This document shows positions 1 through 6,274 of a stretch of 7,713 nt of DNA, one piece after another (position 1 is the stretch's first letter; every line of letters begins with the position of its first letter). The notes under the pieces were generated by a model that saw nothing but the letters and a program-made list of their open reading frames with translations, did no database searches and was not told the origin of the DNA. Source of the stretch: Succinimonas sp045124755 (GTDB lineage: Bacteria > Pseudomonadota > Gammaproteobacteria > Enterobacterales > Succinivibrionaceae); assembly GCF_045124755.1 (NCBI RefSeq), contig NZ_JBGVMK010000121.1; one strand, given 5' to 3'. Made by a program: the position numbers and the translations under genes.

Positions 1-14
1 AATTATTTATTGCT

Positions 15-37
15 GAAATGCCAATTTTCGGCATTTC
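15..37. other. Perfect 8-bp inverted repeat upstream of tcdA
   Basis: GAAATGCC at 15-22 and GGCATTTC at 30-37 are exact reverse complements with a 7-base loop, in an AT-rich stretch before tcdA. No T-run follows on either strand, so it is not a standard intrinsic terminator. It could be the terminator stem of a gene left of the window, an operator, or an mRNA leader hairpin. Nothing else is evident in bases 1-80 apart from a weak AGG at 71-73 seven bases before the tcdA start. Confidence 0.4.
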
Positions 38-80
38 CTGGAAACTCAGGCTGTTTGTCGTTCCCCGCGCAGGTTAAGTC

Positions 81-848
81 ATGATTATCACAGATACTAT
101 TCTGCATCGTTTCAGAGGAATCAGGGCCGTATACGGAGAAAACGCCTTCCGGAAATTTGCCGCCGCTCATGTGTTCATTGCCGGCGTCGGCGGCGTGGGT
201 TCCTGGTGCGCCGAGTCCCTGATCCGCTCCGGCATCGGCAGCATCACCATGCTGGACTGCGACACCATCGAGGACAGCAATTCCAACCGGCAGCTTCATA
301 CCATGCAAAGCTCCCTGGGCCGGCTTAAAGCCGCAGCTCTGGCGGAAAGGTTTCGCGACATTAATCCGGAAGCCCGCATCAGCATCAGCACCGAAAGACT
401 GTCCGCTGCCAATCTCGCGGAATGCATCCCCCCTGATGCCGACATTTATATTGACGCCATTGACGATTTGCCGGTCAAGGCGGCTCTCATCAGCTTCGCG
501 CACCGGGATCTCGGAAAAACCATTATCGTTTCCGGCGGCGCCGGCGGCAAAAGGAACCCCGGCATGCTGAAAACCGCTGACCTCGCCGCCTCCTTTAATG
601 ACGCCCTGCTCTCCCGGCTTCGGAGCATCCTCAGAAGAGATTTCGGCTACCCGCCCGCTCCGGCCCCCATGGGACTTACCGCCGTATTCAGCTCCGAAAA
701 GGGCATTTCCGGACGGGAGGCCTCTCCGGAGGGAAGCGATATCCCGCCCTTCGGAGCTCTGATGTGCGTGACCGCTTCCCAGGGACTTATGATGGGAAGC
801 GAGGTACTGAAAAGGCTGGCGGGAGACCCGGGAGCAGCCCCGGCATAA
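81..848 (+). CDS. tcdA: tRNA threonylcarbamoyladenosine dehydratase TcdA (E1/ThiF-like)
   Basis: This enzyme uses ATP to dehydrate N6-threonylcarbamoyladenosine at tRNA position 37 into its cyclic form (ct6A) in ANN-decoding tRNAs. It acts in the cytoplasm, and in E. coli it works with the CsdA/CsdE sulfur system. The 255-residue product shows the E1-like Rossmann nucleotide loop GVGGVGSW (residues 35-42) followed by ESLIRSGIG. The acidic strand LDCD is at 58-61 and the family signature SNSNRQ at 66-71. A GGAGGKRNP segment near 152-160 matches the GAGG region of TcdA, and the C-terminal MCVTASQG matches the usual MCVTATFG-type strand. The length is close to the E. coli protein (268 residues). 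The ATG at 81 has only a weak AGG seven bases upstream but gives the expected N terminus (LHRFRGIRAVYG). It precedes the primase-like gene by 54 bases, so the two may be co-transcribed. MoeB or ThiF are alternatives, but the RSGIG and NRQ context and the lack of a CxxC zinc site favour TcdA. Confidence 0.93.
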   Translation: MIITDTILHRFRGIRAVYGENAFRKFAAAHVFIAGVGGVGSWCAESLIRSGIGSITMLDCDTIEDSNSNRQLHTMQSSLGRLKAAALAERFRDINPEARISISTERLSAANLAECIPPDADIYIDAIDDLPVKAALISFAHRDLGKTIIVSGGAGGKRNPGMLKTADLAASFNDALLSRLRSILRRDFGYPPAPAPMGLTAVFSSEKGISGREASPEGSDIPPFGALMCVTASQGLMMGSEVLKRLAGDPGAAPA

Positions 849-902
849 GGCTGCCATTACTTCCGGAACATAGTATCAGAGCAGAAACGGAGACAGGTTT
901 TT

Positions 903-2525
903 ATGGATCGTGAAAAGGCCAAGGAATATCTGAAAAGCATGCTGCCCCAGTATCTTAAGAAAAGAGGGATACTGCCCAGCGGATACTTTAACTGCCTGAA
1001 TCCCGCTCATCGCGACCCGCGGCCCATGATGAGCTTTAACCCCAAGGATAATACGGTGCACTGCTTCGGCTGCGGGGCCACCTATGACATTTTCGGGGTG
1101 CTGGGCCTTGACTATGGCTTAAACTCCTATGCCGAACAGTTTAACCGGGCCTGCGAGCTTTTTCTGCCGGAACAGGCCATTCAGCCGCCTCAGATCCGCG
1201 CTGCCGGAATCCGCCAGCTGGGATCCCGCTCCCAGCCGGAAAAGGCGGTGGATTATTCCGCTTACCTCCGGGAGTGCGCCAGAAGAGTTACCCAGACGGA
1301 CTATTTTCGGGATATCGGCATCTCGGCGGATATCATCCAGAAATACAATCTCGGCATGGATCCCGAGTTCAAGGGGGCCAACGGCGATACCTTTCCGGCC
1401 GTCATTATTCCCCACGGCATTTACGGCTTTCTGGCCATTAATCTCGAAGAACCCGAGGACAGCGCCTTCCGGCTTTACTACGGCCGGGACAGCCTGTTCA
1501 ATCCCCTGATTCCGGAAAACGCCGAAAAAATCTTCATTACCTTCACGGAGCTGGAGGCCCTGGCCCTGCTGGAGCTGGGAGCTCCGGTCATCGCTCTCGG
1601 GAACAGCTCCAACATCAGCGAGCTTATCACCGTCATGAGCCAGATGCCCCGGAATCGCATCTGCTATCTCACGGATTCCGAGGATCCGGACTGGCGCGGC
1701 CTCTATGACATTATCAAAAACGAACTTGCCGCGCTTAACATTAAATGCGAGGTACTGAATCTGGCGTACCCCTGGCAGAACGTGGCGGAATATCTCACCC
1801 GGGATCGGGAGGACTTTGCCGCCCGTCTGGGCCATCTGGACAAAATCATCCATGCTGCCGGGAAACGTCTGCCGGAGATCCTGCATTTTGATCCCATTAC
1901 CGATGAGGAAAGCTTTTTGGAGCCTTCATTCCTGCCGGGCATTTATGCCGTCTGCTGTTCCCCGGCGGTAAGACGCCGTCTCACGGCAGTCTGGGTCACT
2001 CATGCCGATCCGGAAGCCATGCGCTACATCTATGTTTCCGGAGAAAGGGACTGGGAGCTTCTGGGGCAGCATATCTACGAGAGCTCCCGGCTCCTTTCGG
2101 AAAAGTATTCCCTGCAGTTCCCGAAAATCGAGCTCTTCGCTCTCCGGGACGGCCTTGCTCCGGAGGAAGCCGCCCGGCAAATACTGAATCTTCTTCTGGC
2201 CCGCTGCCTCAAAAATGAAACCGAAAACACCATCCTGATAAATGCGGGATCCCATCAGGGAGCGCCGCAGCGCTGGAACTGGTACCTCGCTCTAATGAAC
2301 GAGCTCAGCCAGAGCATCGCCGCTCTCAAAACCGCGGTGGTGATATTTTTCCGGAAGGAGGAAGAAGAACTGGCCGCGGAAATCGGAAATCAGGTTTTAA
2401 CCATCAGCTCCCCGCTGGATCCGGAAGCGGATCCCGGTGATGAGGAAGCGGACAGCGCTCAGGCAACGGTCGCCACCAGAGAAAACAGCGGCGAACCGGT
2501 ATCCTTTGAAATCAGGCTGGAATAG
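903..2525 (+). CDS. CHC2 zinc-finger primase-helicase homologue with degenerate Toprim and RecA-like motifs
   Basis: The 540-residue protein has the domain order of phage and plasmid primase-helicases. An N-terminal CHC2 zinc finger is clear: Cys31 and His36 in NCLNPAH, Cys54 and Cys57 in HCFGCGATYDIFG. A Toprim-like block lies at about 208-275 (ITFTELEALALLELG, then IALGNSSNI, then YLTDSED). A RecA-like block follows from about 338 (LPGIYAV) to about 490. In active relatives the first block reads like TEGEIDAL and LDND; here the expected glutamate is Phe214 and the DxD is Asp258-Ser-Glu260. Walker A GKT aligns with Arg357-359, and the Walker B aspartate with Asn447 in ILINAGS. The family would normally bind DNA, make primers and unwind DNA; this copy probably keeps only zinc-dependent nucleic-acid or protein binding, which is inference. 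The C-terminal 40 residues are acidic and low in complexity. The ATG at 903 has GGAG at 889-892. The gene lies 54 bases after tcdA and just before tRNA-Arg. No phage genes adjoin it, and its base composition resembles its neighbours, which suggests long residence. Confidence 0.8.
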   Translation: MDREKAKEYLKSMLPQYLKKRGILPSGYFNCLNPAHRDPRPMMSFNPKDNTVHCFGCGATYDIFGVLGLDYGLNSYAEQFNRACELFLPEQAIQPPQIRAAGIRQLGSRSQPEKAVDYSAYLRECARRVTQTDYFRDIGISADIIQKYNLGMDPEFKGANGDTFPAVIIPHGIYGFLAINLEEPEDSAFRLYYGRDSLFNPLIPENAEKIFITFTELEALALLELGAPVIALGNSSNISELITVMSQMPRNRICYLTDSEDPDWRGLYDIIKNELAALNIKCEVLNLAYPWQNVAEYLTRDREDFAARLGHLDKIIHAAGKRLPEILHFDPITDEESFLEPSFLPGIYAVCCSPAVRRRLTAVWVTHADPEAMRYIYVSGERDWELLGQHIYESSRLLSEKYSLQFPKIELFALRDGLAPEEAARQILNLLLARCLKNETENTILINAGSHQGAPQRWNWYLALMNELSQSIAALKTAVVIFFRKEEEELAAEIGNQVLTISSPLDPEADPGDEEADSAQATVATRENSGEPVSFEIRLE

Positions 2526-2546
2526 ACGCAGACGCAAACAAAACAA

Positions 2547-2574
2547 TGGACAAACACCGGCAACTTGCTATAAT
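2547..2574 (+). promoter_or_regulatory. Sigma-70 promoter of the tRNA-Arg gene
   Basis: A -35 TGGACA at 2547-2552 (five of six consensus bases) and a perfect -10 TATAAT at 2569-2574 are separated by 16 bases. The bases just after the -10 are GC-rich (GCGGTGC), as in promoters of stable RNA genes under stringent control. Transcription would start near 2581, leaving a leader of only about five bases before the mature tRNA. Confidence 0.8.
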
Positions 2575-2585
2575 TGCGGTGCTTT

Positions 2586-2660
2586 CTCTCCATAGTTAAA
2601 TGGATATAACGGCCCCCTCCTAAGGGGCAGTTACAGGTTCGATTCCTGTTGGGGAGGCCA
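2586..2660 (+). tRNA. tRNA-Arg, anticodon CCU
   Basis: This 75-base gene folds as a full cloverleaf. The acceptor CTCTCCA pairs with TGGGGAG with one G-U, the D stem is GTTA/TAAC, and the anticodon stem is GCCCC/GGGGC. The loop CTCCTAA places the anticodon CCT at 2619-2621. The T arm is ACAGG, TTCGATT, CCTGT, and a G discriminator precedes an encoded CCA at 2658-2660. It decodes the AGG arginine codon and closely resembles E. coli argW, especially in the D arm and anticodon loop. Its position 37 is A in a non-ANN decoder, so it is not an obvious TcdA substrate. tRNA-Arg(CCU) genes are known integration sites for phages and islands, but no integrase or duplicated 3' end is seen here. Confidence 0.96.
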
Positions 2661-2668
2661 TTTCAGAC

Positions 2669-2698
2669 AGAGCGGTTTTATAGAATTTATTCCGTTCT
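2669..2698 (+). terminator. Possible weak terminator hairpin after tRNA-Arg
   Basis: AGAGCGG at 2669-2675 can pair with CCGTTCT at 2692-2698 (seven pairs, one G-U) around a 16-base AT-rich loop, starting nine bases after the tRNA. No T-run follows, so termination or 3' processing here is tentative. The rest of 2661-2845, where tRNA-Arg and dusA converge, holds no credible gene; it has only T-rich and CTGGCG-repeat sequence and a short GGGT/ACCC hairpin near the dusA stop. Confidence 0.25.
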
Positions 2699-2845
2699 CT
2701 CATTCAGCTTCTCAGCCTTGCATTGTTCCTCTTTTTGTTACAGCTTCTTTCGGTTATCTCTTTCCCCGGCTGGCGCTGGCGCTTTCTCTTTTCCGGATGG
2801 TTCTTTTTCAGCCAGCATATGTTTGCGCGGGGGTAACACCCTGTC

Positions 2846-3886
2846 TTACGGCGTTACTGCCTCCTGCCCGAAGTTCTCCCCGCCGGAGAGAGACGGTTCC
2901 TCCACCAGCCTTAACGCCTCCTCCAAAACCTCGATGCCGGCCCCGGGGAGATGCTGATGGAGGCTCAGATACTGCCGGAATTTACGGGCATTGGGACAGG
3001 ACTGAAACATGCCGGTAAAATGTCTCACGATATGCTTAAGAGGCTCTCCCGCTGCAAGCTCGTGCTCAATGTAGGGGTACATGGCCCTGATAACCTCAGC
3101 CCGGGAGCGGGGGCCCTGCCCGGGGCTCCGGGATTCCCCGAATATTCTGAAATCGGCCTCCTCCAGAATATAGGGATCCCGGTAAAGAGCCCGTCCCATC
3201 ATCACTCTGTCCACCCGTTTCAAATGAGCTTCTGCGGCGGAAAGATCCATGATATTGCCGTTAATCCCCACAAACATGTCCGGAAAATCCTGCTTTATCC
3301 GGTACACCGCGTCATAGTCCAGGGGCGGCTTTTCGCGGTTATCCTTGGGACTGACATTAAGACAGGCGTTTCTGGCATGCAGGATCACCCCGTCCGCTCC
3401 GGCATCATAAATGGTCTTAACCAGCTCTCTGGTAAAATCATACCCCTGAAGCTCATCAACTCCCAGCCGGGTTTTGACAGTTACCGGAACGGTAACAGCG
3501 TCCTTAACAGCCCTGACCACATCATAAAGCAGGGGCAGATTCTTCATCAAAACCGCCCCGAAGGTTCCCGCCTGCACCCGGGAGGAGGGGCAGCCGGCAT
3601 TGATATTGATTTCATCATAGCCCCGGGCGGCTCCGATGGCCGCGGCTTTGGCCATGTCATGCCGGTCGGAACCGCCTAGCTGCAGCGCTATGGGATGCTC
3701 CTTGCCGTCAAAACGGAGGTAATCCCGGCTGCCGTAAATAATGGCTCCGGTGGAGATCATTTCGGTATAGAGATAAAGATGCCGGGAGAGAGTTCTCAGA
3801 AAGTACCGGAGATGCCGATCCGTAAGATCCAGCATCGGCGCCAGAGAAAGGCGGGCGTCCGGCAGAAGTGGTCTTCTGGTATTCAT
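2846..3886 (-). CDS. dusA: tRNA-dihydrouridine synthase A
   Basis: This FMN- and NADPH-dependent enzyme reduces uridines in the tRNA D-loop (U20/U20a for DusA) in the cytoplasm. From the ATG at 3886 it has 346 residues. It begins with the family FMN-barrel signature LSLAPMLDLTDRHLRYFLR (13-31), followed by YTEMISTGAII (40-50) and HPIALQLGG (64-72). The catalytic Cys99 is in INAGCPSSRVQ. VTVKTRLGVD, ILHARNA and PPLDYDAVY match DusA more closely than DusB or DusC. The C terminus carries the helical tRNA-binding region (IVRHFTGMFQSCPNARKFRQYLS). An in-frame ATG at 3904 would add six residues (MDKDAS). I prefer 3886 because AAGGA lies seven bases upstream of it, while 3904 has no good site. The stop of the TPM gene is 20 bases upstream, so the two genes are probably co-transcribed. 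Confidence 0.95.
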   Translation of the reverse strand: MNTRRPLLPDARLSLAPMLDLTDRHLRYFLRTLSRHLYLYTEMISTGAIIYGSRDYLRFDGKEHPIALQLGGSDRHDMAKAAAIGAARGYDEININAGCPSSRVQAGTFGAVLMKNLPLLYDVVRAVKDAVTVPVTVKTRLGVDELQGYDFTRELVKTIYDAGADGVILHARNACLNVSPKDNREKPPLDYDAVYRIKQDFPDMFVGINGNIMDLSAAEAHLKRVDRVMMGRALYRDPYILEEADFRIFGESRSPGQGPRSRAEVIRAMYPYIEHELAAGEPLKHIVRHFTGMFQSCPNARKFRQYLSLHQHLPGAGIEVLEEALRLVEEPSLSGGENFGQEAVTP

Positions 3887-3893
3887 GGAAGCG

Positions 3894-3898
3894 TCCTT
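3894..3898 (-). promoter_or_regulatory. Ribosome binding site deciding the dusA start
   Basis: AAGGA on the minus strand sits seven bases before the ATG at 3886. It lies inside the reading frame that would be translated from the alternative ATG at 3904, so it favours the shorter DusA. It is close enough to the TPM gene stop for translational coupling. Confidence 0.6.
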
Positions 3899-3906
3899 AT
3901 CCATAA

Positions 3907-4845
3907 TCAGCGGGAAGCCCCGCCGCCCCGGGAATGGCCGCCGCCCCCGGAGGAACGGGAGCTGCCGCCGGAATAGCTCCCGGAGGAATAACTGCTCCGG
4001 CCCGAACTCCTCCGGGATCCGGAACTTCCGCCGGAACCGGAGTACTTAGCCCAGCTGGATCTCCGGTAAGCTGCGGGATCGATGCTTTCCACAATGGTGG
4101 CATTGATGGCTATGGTGAGGAGCCAGAAGAAAAAGCCGCCGACACCGCCGCATAACAGCTTAAGAAAAAGAAAGAGCCCGCCATTGGGAGAGGCAGCCGG
4201 ATCATCACTGAACACGGCATCGGCAGGCCCGCCCTCCTTGCTGCCGGAGATTTCCTTATCGATAAACCGGAGGGCCGGATCCGGCTCCTTTCCGGAGATG
4301 GCATAAACCTTGTTTGCCAGCGCGGTAAAGGTATTGGCCGCCGCCCGGTTCCACTCCCCCTTGCTCTTGGGCTCCACGGCATAATCATCCAGAATTCTGC
4401 CCGCCTCCGCATCGGTAATGCTTTCCTCAAGGCCGGCCCCCACCTCGAGACGCACCTTGGCGACATCCTGAACAAAAAGGATCATAAGGCCGTTATTTTT
4501 GTCCTGCTGCCCCAGCTTCCAGTAATTAAAAAGCTCCGTGGCATAGCTTTCCAGAATATCGCCGTTAATGGTGGGCATCACCGTTACTGCGATCTGCACG
4601 GTAGTGGCATCCTCAAGACGCCGCGCCGCCTGGGCGATATAGTCCTCCGTTTCCCGGGTCAGAGCGCCGCTGTAATCGCTGACATAAAAGACCTCTGAGG
4701 TCTCAGGATAAAGCCCGCAGCCCCAGCGGGAATCGCCGAGAGCGAAGTAAATGGGAATTCCGGCCAGAAAAAACAAGGCCAGAAAGCATTTGAAGGGAGA
4801 TTTTTCATTAAAGTTGAAGAGCCCCAGAGTGAGACGGCGAAACAT
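3907..4845 (-). CDS. TPM-domain (YgcG family) membrane protein with Ser/Gly/Arg-rich tail
   Basis: The 312-residue product has a short basic N terminus (MFRRLT) and a hydrophobic helix at about 19-37. A TPM domain spans about 53-180 (VSDYSGALTRETEDYIAQAARRLE, then VTVMPTINGDILESYATELFNYWKLGQ, then NNGLMILFVQDVAKVRLEVGAGLE, ending near AANTFTALANKVY). A second helix lies at about 222-250. The last 50 or so residues are almost only Ser, Gly, Tyr and Arg. By topology the TPM domain would face the periplasm; the exact role of bacterial YgcG proteins is unsettled, although TPM domains are linked to photosystem II repair phosphatases in plants and to envelope proteins in bacteria. Family tails are typically Gly/Ser-rich and basic-poor, while this one carries many arginines. 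The ATG at 4845 has AGGAG at 4852-4856, six bases upstream. Its stop lies just before dusA. Confidence 0.85.
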   Translation of the reverse strand: MFRRLTLGLFNFNEKSPFKCFLALFFLAGIPIYFALGDSRWGCGLYPETSEVFYVSDYSGALTRETEDYIAQAARRLEDATTVQIAVTVMPTINGDILESYATELFNYWKLGQQDKNNGLMILFVQDVAKVRLEVGAGLEESITDAEAGRILDDYAVEPKSKGEWNRAAANTFTALANKVYAISGKEPDPALRFIDKEISGSKEGGPADAVFSDDPAASPNGGLFLFLKLLCGGVGGFFFWLLTIAINATIVESIDPAAYRRSSWAKYSGSGGSSGSRRSSGRSSYSSGSYSGGSSRSSGGGGHSRGGGASR

Positions 4846-4877
4846 GTAAAACTCCTAAGAGCGCTGAGAAATCATCG

Positions 4878-4904
4878 AAAAACCGCGGGAGTCTGCGGCT
4901 TTTT
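4878..4904 (-). terminator. Intrinsic terminator, possible attenuator, between the Sel1-repeat and TPM genes
   Basis: On the minus strand AAAAAGCCGC pairs with GCGGTTTTT through CCGC/GCGG and A-T pairs with one bulged base, around an 8-base loop, and the 3' arm ends in five Ts. It can act in both directions. It lies between the Sel1-gene stop (4981) and the TPM-gene start (4845), so it may end the Sel1 transcript or limit read-through into the TPM and dusA genes. An overlapping alternative pairing (4895-4901 with 4918-4924) would disrupt it; see findings. Confidence 0.5.
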
Positions 4905-4980
4905 CCGGAAAAGAGCTAAGCCGCTTCCGGGAGAACAGCCGGGAACAAACGTCTGGCCCCGGAAAAAACGGCAGATCTGA

Positions 4981-5889
4981 TTATTTGCCTGACGCCGCCG
5001 GATCTCCGGACTCCTGCTTATCCGGCGCCGGAGATGCCTGATTGTCATTTTCCGGCTGCTTTTTATGATCGCTTTCTTTGATTTTCTCAATCTTCACGGG
5101 AATTTCATCTGCGGAATACCCTAAAAGAGCCAGCTCCCGGGGGAGATCCTCGTGATTGATGGCATAAATAAGATCCCGGGCCCAGTTAAAGCCGTCCCGG
5201 GATTCCTGATCGCCGATAACGCCCCGGAGAGAGTTCTCCAGCTTCTGCGCTGAGGTAATATTCTTTCTTAAGGCCGAGAGATCGCCGTAACGTTTGGACC
5301 ACAGCAGAAAAAATTCAATATTTTTAAAGGCCGCGGCATTTTCCTGAAGCTCAACCTGCTGCTTGGCCAGATAGTAGGCGTATTCGTAATTGCGATTCTT
5401 AAGAAGCTTGCTGTAAAGCTCGGCAGCTTCCATGGCATTCTGCCGGGAATTTGACCCGAAGGTCAGAGTTTCCGCAAACTGAGCGGTGCAGGACAGATCC
5501 TCGCCAGGTTCGAATTTCAGACACTGGCGGAACAGCTCCCGGGCCTTGTTAATATCCCGGGGCACGCCGAGTCCGTTCCAGTAAAGCACGCCCAGATACT
5601 TATAGGCCATGAGATTTCCCTGATCCACGGCCTGCTCCAGATACTTCCGGGCCTGATCCCAGTCTCTTACGGTGCCCTTTCCCTTAAGGTACATATACCC
5701 AAGATGCATGGCAGCCTCGGCATCGCCCTTCTCGGTTTCGTTTTCGCAAAGGGTAAAGGCATTGTCATAACGCTCTTCGGACACGGCCTGAAAGCAGGAA
5801 TCACCGTTAATATCGCTGGCGGCAGCTGCCGCGCCTGATACGGTAAGCCCCAGCCCCAAAAACAGGCATCCCAGCAGTCTGTATCTCAT
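4981..5889 (-). CDS. Secreted Sel1-repeat (SLR/TPR-like) protein
   Basis: The product has 302 residues and begins with a Sec signal peptide (MRYRLLGCLFLGLGLTVSGAAAA, cleavage probably near 22-25), so it is expected in the periplasm. Two clear Sel1-like repeats follow: about 55-90 (GDAEAAMHLGYMYLKGKGTVRD, then QARKYLEQA) and about 91-126 (GNLMAYKYLGVLYWNGLGVPRD, then KARELF). A longer helical part continues to about residue 265 with no recognised family. The last 35 residues are hydrophilic and rich in Lys, Glu, Pro, Ser and Asp. Cysteines 32, 48, 123 and 134 could form disulfides. Sel1 repeats mediate protein-protein contacts; the partner is not indicated. The ATG at 5889 has AGGGGG four bases upstream and starts the signal peptide directly. 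A TTG at 5904 would add five residues and is less likely. It is first in a minus-strand group with the TPM gene and dusA, separated from them by a possible terminator. Confidence 0.85.
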   Translation of the reverse strand: MRYRLLGCLFLGLGLTVSGAAAAASDINGDSCFQAVSEERYDNAFTLCENETEKGDAEAAMHLGYMYLKGKGTVRDWDQARKYLEQAVDQGNLMAYKYLGVLYWNGLGVPRDINKARELFRQCLKFEPGEDLSCTAQFAETLTFGSNSRQNAMEAAELYSKLLKNRNYEYAYYLAKQQVELQENAAAFKNIEFFLLWSKRYGDLSALRKNITSAQKLENSLRGVIGDQESRDGFNWARDLIYAINHEDLPRELALLGYSADEIPVKIEKIKESDHKKQPENDNQASPAPDKQESGDPAASGK

Positions 5890-5985
5890 AAATCCCCCTG
5901 ACAAAAAGTCTTATCGAACTTATCCCGCAGCGCAGCGGCAGAATCCCGCCATAACCAGGAAAAATCCGTTATCTGATCTGCGGTA

Positions 5986-6014
5986 ATTTTAAGGAAAAGA
6001 GGCCGTTTTATCCA
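5986..6014 (-). promoter_or_regulatory. Possible promoter of the Sel1-repeat gene
   Basis: On the minus strand TGGATA (6009-6014) and TAAAAT (5986-5991) are separated by 17 bases, giving a leader of about 90 bases before the ATG at 5889. The match is moderate and the region is AT-rich, so this is only the best candidate. The rest of 5890-6124 shows no gene. Confidence 0.3.
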
Positions 6015-6100
6015 CAATTTTCGGGCAGAATACCCGGAAGCCGTCATTACGAAAAAAGAAAAAATGCGAGGATATGAGGTGAAAACGATACAAGAAGAGC

Positions 6101-6124
6101 AAAAAGAGAGATTACCAGATCTGC

Positions 6125-6129
<5 letters not shown>
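6101..6129 (-). terminator. Possible terminator overlapping the tRNA-Leu 3' end
   Basis: On the minus strand TACCAG (6129-6124) pairs perfectly with CTGGTA (6118-6113) around a 5-base loop, with TTTTT at 6105-6101, seven bases after the stem. The 5' arm includes the CCA of the tRNA, so the hairpin would compete with, or help define, the 3' end. The stem is short and the T-run is distant, so the call is weak. Confidence 0.3.
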
Positions 6130-6211
<82 letters not shown>

Positions 6212-6228
6212 CCGCTGAAAGCAAGTCA

Positions 6229-6256
6229 ATTATACAGATAAACGCGGGCTTTGCAA
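6229..6256 (-). promoter_or_regulatory. Sigma-70 promoter of the tRNA-Leu gene
   Basis: On the minus strand a perfect -10 TATAAT (6234-6229) is preceded by TTGCAA (6256-6251) with a 16-base spacer. Transcription would start near 6222, about 10 bases before the mature tRNA. The geometry is like that of the tRNA-Arg promoter in this window. Confidence 0.7.
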
Positions 6257-6274
6257 GAAATTTCGTTTTTTCTG

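Noticed and set aside
3..857. Long minus-strand open frame of 284 codons opposite tcdA
   Set aside because: It is antisense to a well-supported gene, its product is rich in Gly, Ala, His and Gln as expected of a shadow, and no family motif is visible.
1119..1886. Minus-strand open frame of 255 codons opposite the primase-like gene
   Set aside because: Antisense shadow of the zinc-finger gene; no ribosome site and no recognisable domain.
2649..2957. Plus-strand open frame of 102 codons after tRNA-Arg
   Set aside because: It starts inside the tRNA and ends inside dusA; the Ser/Phe-rich peptide reflects T-rich spacer.
2951..3679. Plus-strand open frame of 242 codons opposite dusA
   Set aside because: dusA on the other strand is unmistakable; the product of this frame has no motif.
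4963..4989. Hairpin GGCA/TGCC followed by six Ts at the end of the Sel1-repeat gene
   Set aside because: Only four pairs around a 12-base loop, overlapping the stop codon; too weak to call a terminator, though the T-run is noted.
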